This document shows, piece after piece, positions 48,293 to 57,745 of a DNA stretch of 64,000 nucleotides. Each line of letters begins with the position of its first letter. Position 1 is the stretch's first letter. Below the pieces are notes generated by a model, which did not search any database, was not told where the DNA came from, and saw nothing but the letters and a program-made list of their open reading frames with translations. The position numbers and the translations under genes were made by a program. The stretch comes from Acinetobacter sp. BY419 (GTDB taxonomy: Bacteria; Pseudomonadota; Gammaproteobacteria; Pseudomonadales; Moraxellaceae): positions 1 to 64,000 of the forward strand of contig NZ_JAGFXZ010000015.1 of NCBI RefSeq assembly GCF_019038395.1. Direction: 5' to 3'.

Positions 48293-49498
48293 ATGAGCGA
48301 AGCCTATATCATCGATGCCATTCGTACCCCACGTGGCAAAGGCAAAAAAGATGGATCTTTACATCAAGTCAAACCTATTTCATTACTGACGGGCCTACTC
48401 AACGAGCTCCAAGCACGCCACCAATTTGATACGTCAAAAGTCGATGATATTGTCTTGGGCTGTGTCACACCGATTGGTGATCAGGGTGCCGATATTGCCA
48501 AAACCGCTGCCATTGCTGCGGGCTGGGACAATGATGTTGCTGGTGTACAAATCAACCGTTTCTGTGCTTCAGGTCTGGAAGCTGTCAATCTGGCCGCACA
48601 AAAAGTTCGTTCCGGCTGGGAAGATTTGGTGGTTGCAGGTGGTGTCGAATCGATGTCCCGCGTGCCGATGGGTTCCGATGGTGGCCCTTGGGCACTGGAC
48701 CCTGAAACCAATATGGCCTGTGACTTCATTCCACAAGGAATCGGTGCAGACCTGATTGCCACCATTGACGGTTATAGCCGTACAGATGTAGACCAGTTTG
48801 CTGAACAATCACAGAAAAAAGCAGCATCTGCCCAGGCCAATGGCTATTTTAAAAGTTCAATCATAGCGGTTAAAGACAAAGCCGGTGTAGTGATTCTAGA
48901 TCAAGATGAATTCATCAAACCGACAACAACCGCTGAAAGCCTAGGCAAACTCAATCCAAGCTTTGCCACCATGGGACAGATGGGCTTTGATGCCATCGCC
49001 CTGCAAAAATATCCTGAAGTCGGCACTGTCAATCATGTGCATCATGCCGGTAACTCTTCAGGCATTGTCGATGGTGCTGCTGTGGTTTTAATCGCATCGG
49101 AACAAGCTGTCAAAGAACAAGGTCTGAAGCCGCGCGCCAAAGTGCTTGCTACAGCGCTAGTCGGTGCTGATCCAACGATTATGCTGACCGGTCCTGCCCC
49201 GGCTGCACGTAAAGCTTTGGCTAAAGCCGGTTTAAGCATTGATGATATTGACCTGTTTGAAGTCAATGAAGCCTTTGCTGCCGTGGTAATGCGTTTTATC
49301 AATGAAATGAAGGTTGATCCTGCAAAAGTGAATGTCAACGGCGGTGCAATTGCCATGGGTCATCCGCTCGGTGCGACTGGTGCAATTATTTTGGGAACCT
49401 TGCTGGATGAGTTAGAACGTCAAGGTAAAAAACGCGGACTAGCCACACTATGTGTCGGTGGTGGTATGGGCATCGCGACCATTATTGAACTGGTATAA
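48293..49498 (+). CDS. Degradative-type thiolase (acetyl-CoA acyltransferase)
   Basis: This 401-aa thiolase has the nucleophile Cys in [16 protein letters not shown], the motif [28 protein letters not shown], and [13 protein letters not shown] with the second catalytic Cys. It probably carries out the last step of a beta-oxidation-like route. It is twelve bases from the following FadB-type gene, with which it forms an operon. AGGATT precedes the ATG. It differs clearly from the thiolase at 41.5 kb. Confidence 0.93.
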   Translation: MSEAYIIDAIRTPRGKGKKDGSLHQVKPISLLTGLLNELQARHQFDTSKVDDIVLGCVTPIGDQGADIAKTAAIAAGWDNDVAGVQINRFCASGLEAVNLAAQKVRSGWEDLVVAGGVESMSRVPMGSDGGPWALDPETNMACDFIPQGIGADLIATIDGYSRTDVDQFAEQSQKKAASAQANGYFKSSIIAVKDKAGVVILDQDEFIKPTTTAESLGKLNPSFATMGQMGFDAIALQKYPEVGTVNHVHHAGNSSGIVDGAAVVLIASEQAVKEQGLKPRAKVLATALVGADPTIMLTGPAPAARKALAKAGLSIDDIDLFEVNEAFAAVVMRFINEMKVDPAKVNVNGGAIAMGHPLGATGAIILGTLLDELERQGKKRGLATLCVGGGMGIATIIELV

Positions 49499-49509
49499 GG
49501 AGAAAAATA

Positions 49510-51645
49510 ATGAGCGCAATTCAATTTGAAAAAAATGCCGACAATATTGTTATTTTAACGTTTGATTCTCCAAACCAGTCTGCCAATACCATGAATGCAG
49601 ATTTTCGTAGCGCTTTGGCTGAAACTGTAGAAAAACTCAAAGCTGATGACATGATCAGCGGTATTATTTTCTGTTCAGCCAAAAAAACCTTTTTTGCCGG
49701 CGGCGATCTGGATGAACTGATTCAAGCCACACCTGAACATGCGACTGAATTCTTCAACATGATTGAAGAGATGAAAGCGCAAATGCGTTATATCGAAACC
49801 CGCGGTATTCCGGTTGTAGCTGCACTGAATGGTACAGCGCTGGGCGGCGGCTGGGAAATCGCCCTGTGTGCCCATCAGCGTATTGCTTTAGATGATCCCA
49901 AAACTAAGTTTGGCCTGCCTGAAGTTACGCTGGGCTTACTCCCTGGTGGCGGTGGAATCGTACGTATGGTGCGCCTGCTCGGTTTGCAAAATGCCTTTCC
50001 ATTATTGATGGAAGGTAAACAGTTTGGAGTCGATAAAGCCAGATCTCTAGGGCTGATTCACGATGTCGCAGACAGTACCGATGAACTTTTAGAAAAAGCG
50101 ATTGGCTGGATCAAAGCCAACCCGAAGTCGCAACAACCTTTCGATGTGAAAGGCTATAAAATTCCGGGTGGTAACCCTTCTACACCGGCAGTTGCACAGA
50201 TGCTGGCAATTGCTCCGGCGATGCTGCGCGACAAAACTAAAGGCTGCTACCCTGCGCCTGAAGCGATCATGTCAGCTGCGGTAGAAGGTGCTCAGGTCGA
50301 TGTCGATACTGCCCTGACCATTGAATCGCGTTACTTTACTTATCTGGCGACAGGTCAAATTTCTAAAAATATGATTGGTACTTTCTGGCATGGTCTGAAT
50401 GCGATCAAATCCGGTGCGAGTCGCCCTCAAGGTATTGCAGCGTGGAAAGCTACTAAAGTCGGCATTCTGGGCGCAGGCATGATGGGTGCTGGGATCGCCT
50501 ACGCTACTGCCAGTAAGGGCATTCCAGTCGTTCTAAAAGATATTTCAATAGAAGCGGCTGAAAAAGGCAAAGCCTACAGCCAGAAACTACTGGATAAAAA
50601 AGTCGCTCAAGGTCGTTTAAGTGCTGAAAAACGCGATCAAGTTTTGGCATTGATTCAAGCAACGGCAGAAGCTTCAGATTTACAAGGCTGTGACTTGATC
50701 ATTGAAGCTGTTTTTGAAAACCCTATACTCAAGGCCCAGGTCACACAAGAGGCAGAACAGTATCTTGCCAGTAACGGGGTAATGGCATCGAACACTTCGA
50801 CCCTGCCAATTACAGATTTGGCCCAGGCTTCTAAAAATCAAGCGAACTTTATCGGCCTGCATTTTTTTAGTCCGGTCGACAAAATGCAGCTGGTTGAAAT
50901 TATCAAAGGTCGAAACACCTCGGCAGAAACGCTAGCCAAAGCCTTTGACTTTGTTCAGCAGATTGGCAAATTACCGATTGTGGTAAATGACAGCTGGGGG
51001 TTCTTTACCAGCCGCGTATTTGGCACCTTTGTACAGGAAGGCTTATGCTTGCTGGCAGAAGGTGTGCATCCGGCGCGAATTGAAATGGCTGCACTCAAAG
51101 CCGGTATGCCTGTAGGGCCATTGGCGATTCAGGATGAGGTATCTTTGACCCTGTCTGAACATGTAGCCAATGAAAGATACAAAGCCTTAGAGGCACAAGG
51201 TCAGACCATTACCAAATCACCTGCAGACGAGGTGATTCACAGCATGATTCACGAATTTAACCGTAAAGGTAAGGCTGCAGGTGCCGGTTTTTATGAATAT
51301 CCAACCGATGCCAAAAAGCAGCTCTGGTCTGGTCTCAGCCACTGGAAAAAAGAGAATGATATTTCGGAACAGGAAATGATTGACCGTTTCCTGTTTGTAC
51401 AGGCACTGGATACTGTCCGCTGTCTGGAAGAAGGCGTACTGGAATCTGTGGTCGATGCCAATGTCGGTTCCATCTTTGGAATTGGTTTTGCAGCCTGGAC
51501 GGGTGGTGCAGTGCAATTCTTGAATCAGTATGGTCTGGCCAGAGCTGTGACGCGTGCCAAGGTGCTTGAAAACAAGTATGGTGAACGTTTCAAAGCCCCG
51601 CAGCTTCTGAAAGATCGGGTAACACATGCCCAGCCCATTCAATAG
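49510..51645 (+). CDS. FadB/FadJ-type multifunctional beta-oxidation enzyme
   Basis: The 711-residue protein combines enoyl-CoA hydratase and 3-hydroxyacyl-CoA dehydrogenase. The N-terminal crotonase part has KKTFFAGGDLDEL, NGTALGGGWEIALCAH and LPEVTLGLLPGGGG. The dehydrogenase part has the NAD motif VGILGAGMMGAGIAYA near residue 320 and FIGLHFFSPVDKMQLVEII. With the upstream thiolase it forms a two-gene beta-oxidation module, probably controlled by the AraC regulator. GGAG lies before the ATG. A terminator follows. Confidence 0.95.
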   Translation: MSAIQFEKNADNIVILTFDSPNQSANTMNADFRSALAETVEKLKADDMISGIIFCSAKKTFFAGGDLDELIQATPEHATEFFNMIEEMKAQMRYIETRGIPVVAALNGTALGGGWEIALCAHQRIALDDPKTKFGLPEVTLGLLPGGGGIVRMVRLLGLQNAFPLLMEGKQFGVDKARSLGLIHDVADSTDELLEKAIGWIKANPKSQQPFDVKGYKIPGGNPSTPAVAQMLAIAPAMLRDKTKGCYPAPEAIMSAAVEGAQVDVDTALTIESRYFTYLATGQISKNMIGTFWHGLNAIKSGASRPQGIAAWKATKVGILGAGMMGAGIAYATASKGIPVVLKDISIEAAEKGKAYSQKLLDKKVAQGRLSAEKRDQVLALIQATAEASDLQGCDLIIEAVFENPILKAQVTQEAEQYLASNGVMASNTSTLPITDLAQASKNQANFIGLHFFSPVDKMQLVEIIKGRNTSAETLAKAFDFVQQIGKLPIVVNDSWGFFTSRVFGTFVQEGLCLLAEGVHPARIEMAALKAGMPVGPLAIQDEVSLTLSEHVANERYKALEAQGQTITKSPADEVIHSMIHEFNRKGKAAGAGFYEYPTDAKKQLWSGLSHWKKENDISEQEMIDRFLFVQALDTVRCLEEGVLESVVDANVGSIFGIGFAAWTGGAVQFLNQYGLARAVTRAKVLENKYGERFKAPQLLKDRVTHAQPIQ

Positions 51646-51660
51646 TCCATAAATTTAAAT

Positions 51661-51688
51661 AAAAAGAGGACCCGGGTTCCTCTTTTTT
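51661..51688 (+). terminator. Terminator of the thiolase/FadB operon
   Basis: A perfect hairpin (arms AAGAGGA and TCCTCTT, loop CCCGGGT) with a T6 run lies 15 bases past the stop codon. Confidence 0.9.
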
Positions 51689-51806
51689 ATCCTCCAGATT
51701 GGGCTGAATCGTTGGATACCATCATCTGATGACAGATTTCGATCTGCTTTTTGATCAATTTATGTTATAAAGTTACATAAGTTTGATATCCACGTGGGTA
51801 AGACCA

Positions 51807-52154
51807 ATGACTGATCACAGTTCACCTGAAAATTCTCCTTGGGGTTGGAAAGCACTTATTATCTTCTGTATTTTAGGTGGATTATTCATGCTTATTTTTT
51901 GGCTTGCGGTGAGTAATGAACCAGATTACATGCCAAGCCAGCAAAATAAACAGGCCACTCAGCAGCATGCTTTTAAAAATGCACCGACCATGTCGCCAGA
52001 AGCGCTTGCCAAAGCGCAAGCGGATCGTGCAGCACGAGAGGCTGCCAATACGGTTCACTCAGGTACGACAACCGTTGAACATAATATGCCAGCTGAAGAG
52101 CATGCCAATATGGATAATGCTGAGCACAGCTCAAATACAGCGCACGGTCACTGA
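51807..52154 (+). CDS. Small membrane-anchored protein with His-rich tail
   Basis: I do not recognise this 115-residue protein. A short N-terminal segment is followed by one membrane helix (ALIIFCILGGLFMLIFWLAV) and then a hydrophilic, likely periplasmic tail rich in Ala, His, Asn and Met, ending AHGH. The tail may bind metals, which is only a guess from composition. The ATG chosen has a GGGTAAG site; a TTG 24 bases upstream is possible. Confidence 0.6.
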   Translation: MTDHSSPENSPWGWKALIIFCILGGLFMLIFWLAVSNEPDYMPSQQNKQATQQHAFKNAPTMSPEALAKAQADRAAREAANTVHSGTTTVEHNMPAEEHANMDNAEHSSNTAHGH

Positions 52155-52174
52155 TCCAGATTTAGTATATGCAT

Positions 52175-52203
52175 AAAAAAAGCGAGGTCATGGCCTCGCT
52201 TTT
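52175..52203. terminator. Bidirectional terminator
   Basis: A hairpin (arms AAGCGAGG and CCTCGCTT) with A and T runs lies between the convergent small membrane gene and the GNAT gene. Confidence 0.85.
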
Positions 52204-52220
52204 CATGTCTGAGTGAGAAA

Positions 52221-52652
52221 TTAGAGCTTTAAATACATATCAATATGTGGAATGCCGCAGTCTAGATATTCGTCACCTTGAACGCGAAAACCCAGTGCTT
52301 GATAAAAACCAATCGCATGAACTTGCGAAGATAGTTTTAAAGCTTCTCGATGATCTGCTTTGGCATAATCGACAATGGCCTGCATCAATTGCTGACCGAT
52401 CTTCAAACCACGATGTGACTTTAACACTGCCACGCGACCCACGCTGTTATTCGCCAGCAATCTTGCAGTCGCTATGGCATGATCTTGTTCATAAACCACA
52501 AAATGAATAGAAATGGCATCTTGCTTATCCCACTCATCTTCAGCTGCAATGTTTTGCTCTTGGATAAAGACCGCCTCACGAATCTCTTTGGCCTGCGCTG
52601 CCAAATCATCCCAAGTACCTGAAACAATCCTCAGTATTGAACTGTTTAGCAT
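52221..52652 (-). CDS. GNAT-family acetyltransferase
   Basis: This 143-residue GNAT enzyme has an acetyl-CoA-binding motif A, VGRVAVLKSHRGLKIGQQLMQAIVDYA (quoted in part: LKSHRGLKIGQQLMQ), and a C-terminal HAIGFYQALGFRVQGDEYLD. The end CGIPHIDMYLKL is typical of the ElaA/YjcF-like group. The substrate is unknown. Its start overlaps the end of the upstream methyltransferase gene by seven bases, so the pair is translationally coupled. Confidence 0.9.
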   Translation of the reverse strand: MLNSSILRIVSGTWDDLAAQAKEIREAVFIQEQNIAAEDEWDKQDAISIHFVVYEQDHAIATARLLANNSVGRVAVLKSHRGLKIGQQLMQAIVDYAKADHREALKLSSQVHAIGFYQALGFRVQGDEYLDCGIPHIDMYLKL

Positions 52653-53869
52653 TTAGCCCCGATCCCCTGCTGATCCCATTGATCATTGAGTAACAATTCC
52701 AGTGAATGTTTTTGGATACCATACATCTCTTTCAAGGCCTGGATTTGTTTCAGGACTTCCTGATCGGGTTGTTGATAGTCTTTGCGCTTTGTCGCCAGAA
52801 TCATTTTATTTTTACTGGTATGTTCAAGCGCAACAAATTCAAATACCTTGGTTTCATAACCATAGGCTTTCAGTAATAAAGCACGAATGGTATCGGTCAG
52901 CATTTCGGCCTGCTGTCCGGCATGAATACCGAACTGCAACATCGGACTCAGCACTTTCGGTGCTTGTAACTGCGGACGCAATTCCTTATGACAGCACGGC
53001 GCGCACATGATCATCTGCGCATTCAGGCGAATACCGCTATGAATCGCAAAATCCGTTGCCACATCACAGGCATGTAAGGCGATCATCACATCCAGACGTT
53101 GCGGTGCATAGGTACGGACATCACCCTGAAAAAAGTCCAGCTGATCAAAACCCGATTGTTGCGCGACATTCTGGCAAAACTCGACCATTTTCGGATTGAG
53201 TTCTACCCCAGTGACATACGGTGTTTGACCATGTTTTTGCATATAGTCATATAAGGCACAGGTCAGGTAGCCTTTACCGGAACCAAAATCCACCACGCGC
53301 AGACCCTCGGCTTGTGACTTAATCTGCGCCAGTGCACCTGAAAAAATTTCCACGAACTTGTTAATCTGTTTCCACTTGCGCGCCATACTGGGAATAATTT
53401 GCGCTTTTTGATCGGTAATGCCGAGATGCTGGAGAAAAATACTGTCCTGGTCCACAAAACGCTGTTTAATTCGGTCATGACCTTGTTCAGCAGGCTTCGC
53501 CTGAGTAGCAGATACTTTATGTTTACTGCGTGTCAGCATGGCTTTTTTCTTGTTTTTTTTCAATTGTAACTCTTCATCTACCGTCATCAAATTGGCTTGC
53601 TTGCAACATGCTAACAATGCCGTCACCTGCGACAGTGCATCCTCTAAAGGATAATTTTTGGTGACATCCTGCGTCTTGTAGCGATACAGACAGCTCAATA
53701 CTTTCTGTTCATTTAATGAAATGACTCGCAAGGTCATTTTCTCTAAGTCTTGCAGTTCACCTTTATACTGACTTAAAATCAGGCGATCAAATTGATCCCT
53801 TTCAACAGCTTGCTGAAATGTATCCAAGAATTGCTGTTCCTGATCCGAGAGAGTTGCCAACGTTGACAT
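52646..53869 (-). CDS. SAM-dependent methyltransferase, unknown target
   Basis: This 407-aa protein has a helical N-terminal half with a basic linker (KKNKKKAMLTRSKHKVSATQ, near residue 105) and a C-terminal class I methyltransferase domain. The SAM-binding loop is RVVDFGSGKGYLTCALYDYM, followed by VTGVELNPKMVEF and a metal-like cluster IMCAPCCHKELR with three cysteines. It belongs to the Methyltransf_32 type, and its substrate could be RNA or protein. Start MSTLATL has a weak AGG; the longer frame adds 10 residues. It is coupled to the GNAT gene. Confidence 0.85.
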   Translation of the reverse strand: MSTLATLSDQEQQFLDTFQQAVERDQFDRLILSQYKGELQDLEKMTLRVISLNEQKVLSCLYRYKTQDVTKNYPLEDALSQVTALLACCKQANLMTVDEELQLKKNKKKAMLTRSKHKVSATQAKPAEQGHDRIKQRFVDQDSIFLQHLGITDQKAQIIPSMARKWKQINKFVEIFSGALAQIKSQAEGLRVVDFGSGKGYLTCALYDYMQKHGQTPYVTGVELNPKMVEFCQNVAQQSGFDQLDFFQGDVRTYAPQRLDVMIALHACDVATDFAIHSGIRLNAQMIMCAPCCHKELRPQLQAPKVLSPMLQFGIHAGQQAEMLTDTIRALLLKAYGYETKVFEFVALEHTSKNKMILATKRKDYQQPDQEVLKQIQALKEMYGIQKHSLELLLNDQWDQQGIGAKC

Positions 53870-53962
53870 AGATAAAACCTGAAATGAATTGCAGATCAAG
53901 TTTAAATCTTCTTAACCTAAAAGCAAAATTGAATTAGTATACAAGTGTATATTTAGAGAAGA

Positions 53963-54616
53963 ATGACAATCATGCAGAATGCTCCACTGGTTCCCGATTA
54001 TGATCAGAATGAAGAACGGATTAACTATATTAGTCATGGTCTAGGTGCCGGGCTTTCGATTATTGCCGGCATCCTTTTGATTATTAAAGGGTCTTATTTA
54101 AGTACTGGACAATGGATTGGCCTTTGGGTCTATGCCCTGAGCATGATTCTGCTGTTTTCTGCATCCATGCTCTACCACATGGCCACTACCGCAGACCGGC
54201 GTTATTTTTATAAAAAAATGGATCATACGGCGATTTATTATTTAATCGCGGGTACCTATACCCCATTTTTAGCCATCGCGATTCCAACCGCCAAAGCGCA
54301 GTATCTCTTGGTTGCACTCTGGGTGATCGCCATTCTTGGTACGCTTTTCAAGTTCGTTTTCATTAACCGTTTCCAGAAAATTTCTTTGGTGGCGTATCTG
54401 GTCATGGGTTGGCTAGCCCTGCTGGTGATGGACGATATGCAACAATATCTCAGCGCTCAATCTTTGACCTTTCTGATCATTGGAGGATTGGCTTATACCG
54501 TAGGTGCATTGTTTTACGCTTTAAAAAGAGTAAGATATACCCACGCTATCTGGCACATATTTGTATTGATAGGCGCAGGATCACATTTTCTGTCTATCTA
54601 TCTTTACGTGATTTAA
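53963..54616 (+). CDS. Hemolysin III / PAQR-family membrane protein
   Basis: The 217-residue protein has seven hydrophobic helices and the conserved start ERINYISHGLGAGLSIIAG. The motif SMLYHMATTADRRYFYKKMDHTAIYYLIAGTYTP (quoted in part: KMDHTAIYYLIAGTYTP) and the final HAIWHIFVLIGAGSHFLSIYLY carry the histidines expected for the metal site of this family. Hydrolase activity on lipids has been proposed for the family. Two close ATG codons are possible starts. It is monocistronic. Confidence 0.9.
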   Translation: MTIMQNAPLVPDYDQNEERINYISHGLGAGLSIIAGILLIIKGSYLSTGQWIGLWVYALSMILLFSASMLYHMATTADRRYFYKKMDHTAIYYLIAGTYTPFLAIAIPTAKAQYLLVALWVIAILGTLFKFVFINRFQKISLVAYLVMGWLALLVMDDMQQYLSAQSLTFLIIGGLAYTVGALFYALKRVRYTHAIWHIFVLIGAGSHFLSIYLYVI

Positions 54617-54676
54617 TCATCTCCTTTTTCATTTCAGTGACCCTGAGCGAGTTGAAGCGAGAAGATTGCAGTTGTT

Positions 54677-54714
54677 TTTTTAAAAAATTACGCCTTTTTT
54701 AAAAAGATTACGCT
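54677..54714. repeat. Short tandem repeat
   Basis: Two nearly identical units of 18 and 19 bases, each a run of six T, six A-type bases and TTACGC, lie just upstream of the MHS transporter start. A slippage origin is likely. The effect on expression of the downstream gene is unknown. Confidence 0.45.
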
Positions 54715-54758
54715 TTTAAAACTAAGTTTTTTTATTTTTAGTAAGTGTAAGGTTTCTC

Positions 54759-56075
54759 ATGGCGTCATCAAATTCTATACCTGCTTCGAAAGAAGTAGCG
54801 ACAAATTCAAAATTACGCGTACTGACTGCAAGTCTTGTTGGTACCACAATCGAGTTTTTCGATTTTTATATTTATGCTACTGCCGCTGTCATTATTTTCC
54901 CTTATCTGTTCTTCCCTGCAAGTACAGATCCGATGACTGCAACGATTCAATCGCTTGCAACATTCGCCATTGCCTTTATTGCCCGTCCCATTGGGGCAGC
55001 ATTGTTTGGTCATCTAGGTGACCGGATCGGACGAAAAGCCACATTGGTCGCTGCCTTGCTGACCATGGGAATTTCCACCGTTGCGATTGGCCTGCTGCCC
55101 ACCTATGCGCAAATCGGAATTGCTGCCCCCCTCTTACTTGCACTGTGCCGTTTAGGTCAGGGCTTGGGTCTGGGCGGTGAATGGTCAGGTGCGGTACTTC
55201 TTGCGACCGAAAATGCCCCTGAAGGCAAACGTGCCTGGTATGGCATGTTCCCGCAACTGGGCGCTCCAATCGGCTTTATTCTGGCCACAGGTTCTTTCCT
55301 GACGCTGGGCGCTTTCATGTCTGAGGCCGAATTTATGGCTTGGGGTTGGCGTATTCCGTTTATCTCAAGTGCCTTGCTGGTGATTGTGGGTTTATGGATT
55401 CGTTTAAAATTGCACGAAACCCCTGCTTTCCAGAAAGTGCTAGATAAACAGAAAGAAGTGAATATTCCGTTTATTCAGGTTTTCAAAAAACATTCTCGCA
55501 TGCTGGTACTGGGTACGATTGCTGCAATCTGTACTTTCGTCGTGTTCTACCTCACCACAGTATTTGCGCTGCAATGGGGAACCCAACAACTTGGTTATTC
55601 TCGTGAAGAATTTCTGCAATTGCAGTTAGTTGCGACTTTGTGTTTTGCTGCATTTATTCCACTTTCAGCAGTATTGGCCGAGAAATTTGGCCGTAAAACC
55701 ACGTCTATTGCGGTATGTATCATTTCTGCAATCTTCGGTATTTTCTTTGCAGATCTGCTCGAATCTGGCAGCACCTTGGTAGTGTTCCTGTTCTTGTGTA
55801 TTGGTCTGTCGATCATGGGCTTAACCTATGGGCCAATCGGTACTGTATTGTCTGAAATTTTCCCGACTTCAGTACGTTACACCGGTTCTGCCTTAACCTT
55901 TAACCTGGCAGGCATCTTCGGTGCATCATTTGCCCCGTTAATTGCAACCAAACTGGCAACGACTTATGGTTTGTCTGCAGTCGGTTATTATCTGACCGCA
56001 GCATCTATCCTGTCACTGATCGCATTCCTGTTGATTCGTGAAACCAAAAATGATGATGTAAATAATCAAATCTAA
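54759..56075 (+). CDS. MFS transporter, metabolite:H+ symporter (MHS) type
   Basis: This 438-residue, 12-helix carrier has the MHS hallmarks ASLVGTTIEFFDFYIYATAAVIIFP (quoted in part: TTIEFFDFYIYATAA), FGHLGDRIGRKATL between helices 2 and 3, RLGQGLGLGGEWSGAVLLATEN and FPQLGAPIGFILATG. Family members include ShiA, KgtP and ProP, which take up organic acids or osmolytes; the substrate here is open. AAGG lies before the ATG. It is monocistronic with its own terminator. Confidence 0.92.
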   Translation: MASSNSIPASKEVATNSKLRVLTASLVGTTIEFFDFYIYATAAVIIFPYLFFPASTDPMTATIQSLATFAIAFIARPIGAALFGHLGDRIGRKATLVAALLTMGISTVAIGLLPTYAQIGIAAPLLLALCRLGQGLGLGGEWSGAVLLATENAPEGKRAWYGMFPQLGAPIGFILATGSFLTLGAFMSEAEFMAWGWRIPFISSALLVIVGLWIRLKLHETPAFQKVLDKQKEVNIPFIQVFKKHSRMLVLGTIAAICTFVVFYLTTVFALQWGTQQLGYSREEFLQLQLVATLCFAAFIPLSAVLAEKFGRKTTSIAVCIISAIFGIFFADLLESGSTLVVFLFLCIGLSIMGLTYGPIGTVLSEIFPTSVRYTGSALTFNLAGIFGASFAPLIATKLATTYGLSAVGYYLTAASILSLIAFLLIRETKNDDVNNQI

Positions 56076-56091
56076 GGTTATAGATAGATTC

Positions 56092-56120
56092 AAAAGCCAG
56101 CACCCGATGCTGGCTTTTTT
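56092..56120 (+). terminator. Terminator after the MHS transporter
   Basis: A perfect hairpin (arms AAGCCAGCA and TGCTGGCTT, loop CCCGA) with a T7 run follows the stop codon. Confidence 0.9.
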
Positions 56121-56206
56121 TATGATTTCACAACAAAACTCTGCTACTTATCTCGTTAAATTTGCTCAACAATCAAATGGACTCAACCAGACAGTGAGGC
56201 AAGACC

Positions 56207-56608
56207 ATGCAGGAGCTTATTGAATCCCTAACGCAGGAACAGTTGGTCAATATCATTATTTTGCTGGAAGATGATAAAAAATTAGAAGCTGTTCGTTATA
56301 TCACCGAAAATACGCCCCTGGATGAAGTTCAGGCGCTGCAAGTGATTGAAGAGATTGTGCGTGAGCACGACATAGTCATGAAAACAGAAAGTACAGGACC
56401 ACGCTTTAGTGATGATGCAGATGATATCGACCTGGTGACACCACCACTGGAAATCCCCACCCATCCCAGCTTAAGTACGCCTACAGAAACTGAAATCATT
56501 GCGCAGCAATTACGTGAAAATGTGCCTACCCGGAAAATCGAAAAGAAAATCTGGATGATAGCGGTAGTTGCAGTGCTGCTGCTGATTCTGCTCTGGATCA
56601 TCAGTTAA
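56207..56608 (+). CDS. Unknown tail-anchored acidic protein
   Basis: I do not recognise this 133-aa protein. The first ~55 residues look like a helical bundle (LIESLTQEQLVNIIILLEDDKKLEAVRYI, quoted in part). An acidic linker with many Asp, Thr and Pro follows, then a basic KIEKKIW and a C-terminal membrane helix (MIAVVAVLLLILLWII). It is probably anchored in the inner membrane facing the cytoplasm. GAGG lies before the ATG. Its stop is only ~25 bases from that of the convergent metallophosphoesterase. Confidence 0.65.
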   Translation: MQELIESLTQEQLVNIIILLEDDKKLEAVRYITENTPLDEVQALQVIEEIVREHDIVMKTESTGPRFSDDADDIDLVTPPLEIPTHPSLSTPTETEIIAQQLRENVPTRKIEKKIWMIAVVAVLLLILLWIIS

Positions 56609-56632
56609 AGCTAAATAAGGTAACTTTGTCTT

Positions 56633-57643
56633 TTAGATCAGTTCAATAATATCAATGGTAGGGGGTACTCTGAAACGGAAAGGTACACCAACCAGACCCG
56701 TGCCGACAGTGACAAACACATCTGCATGTTCATGACGGTACATGCCTTTCTTATGGCCTAAAATTGATACTCTTTTCATGACGTAATTCGTCAGCCAAGG
56801 CAGCTCGACCTGTCCGCCATGGGTATGCCCAGAGAGCATCAGAGGTCGTGTCGGCAGCTTGGGAATCATATCGACCGTATCGGGGTTATGAGAAAGAATG
56901 ACCCAAGGCTTGTCCTGAGGAAGGTCTGGCAGACTGCGCATATCGGCTTTTCCTGCCCAGAGATCGCCCACACCCAAGAGCCGGAATTCATCAAATTCGA
57001 CAATTTGACCTTCAATATCCATCACCTGATTGACTTGCAGCGCATAGTGCAGCAACTCCTGGATTGGCGGCCCTGGATATTGTTCATCGTGATTGCCATT
57101 GACTGAGTAAACGGGTGCATGAATCTCTTTCAGAACAGCCAGTTCCTGTGCCAGTTTATTTTCCGGTTCATAAGTCCAGTCTCCCGCCACTACCACCAAA
57201 TCAGGTTGAATATGATTTAATTTATGTACAATTTGTCGTAACTGCCGCTCATGTCCTGAAAACAGACCGATATGCAAATCGGCAATCAGGGCGATTTTGA
57301 CCGGTTTCTGTAAACGTTTATCCGCATTGATCTGATATTGTGTCGTTTTCACTTGAATTAAATGCGGCTCGATAAAGCGCGCATAGCTCAAGACTGCACT
57401 GAGCAGAAATACAAAAACTGCTTCATGCAAGGAATAATAACCAGTCCATCCGGCATAAATACTGAAGAAAACCAGTGGAACTAACAAATAGGAAAGATAA
57501 AAAGCCAGCAAATGACAGAATGCTTTAAAGGGGTGAATGGTCTCGGTTCGTGTTTGGCTTGACCATGCCTGATACACAGCCCAGATGGCAAGAATGGCCA
57601 TGCCGAGATAAAAATAAAAAAGTCCGGAATTTGAATCCCACAT
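56633..57643 (-). CDS. Membrane-anchored metallophosphoesterase
   Basis: The 336-residue protein has three hydrophobic segments in its first ~110 residues and then a calcineurin-like phosphoesterase domain. Metal ligands can be seen in IALIADLHIGLFSGH, VVVAGDWTYEP, SVNGNHDEQYPG, VILSHNP and LSGHTHGGQVELPW. It resembles YaeI, a phosphodiesterase with lipid-related roles, but has an added membrane part. The active site faces whichever side its helices dictate, which I cannot decide. It is divergent from the PLD-family gene. Confidence 0.9.
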   Translation of the reverse strand: MWDSNSGLFYFYLGMAILAIWAVYQAWSSQTRTETIHPFKAFCHLLAFYLSYLLVPLVFFSIYAGWTGYYSLHEAVFVFLLSAVLSYARFIEPHLIQVKTTQYQINADKRLQKPVKIALIADLHIGLFSGHERQLRQIVHKLNHIQPDLVVVAGDWTYEPENKLAQELAVLKEIHAPVYSVNGNHDEQYPGPPIQELLHYALQVNQVMDIEGQIVEFDEFRLLGVGDLWAGKADMRSLPDLPQDKPWVILSHNPDTVDMIPKLPTRPLMLSGHTHGGQVELPWLTNYVMKRVSILGHKKGMYRHEHADVFVTVGTGLVGVPFRFRVPPTIDIIELI

Positions 57644-57745
57644 ATATTCGCCTTGTTTCAGTCAAGCAGTATATCACTGGCTTTATATTTATCTTTTCAT
57701 AGCTGGCAATTATACTCAATTCTAATTTTTCATTCTTTGATCTAT

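Noticed and set aside
41487..49498. Two thiolases as a recent duplication
   Set aside because: Their active-site contexts (NKLCGSGMKAV versus [11 protein letters not shown]) and the rest of the sequence differ widely, so they are distinct subfamilies.
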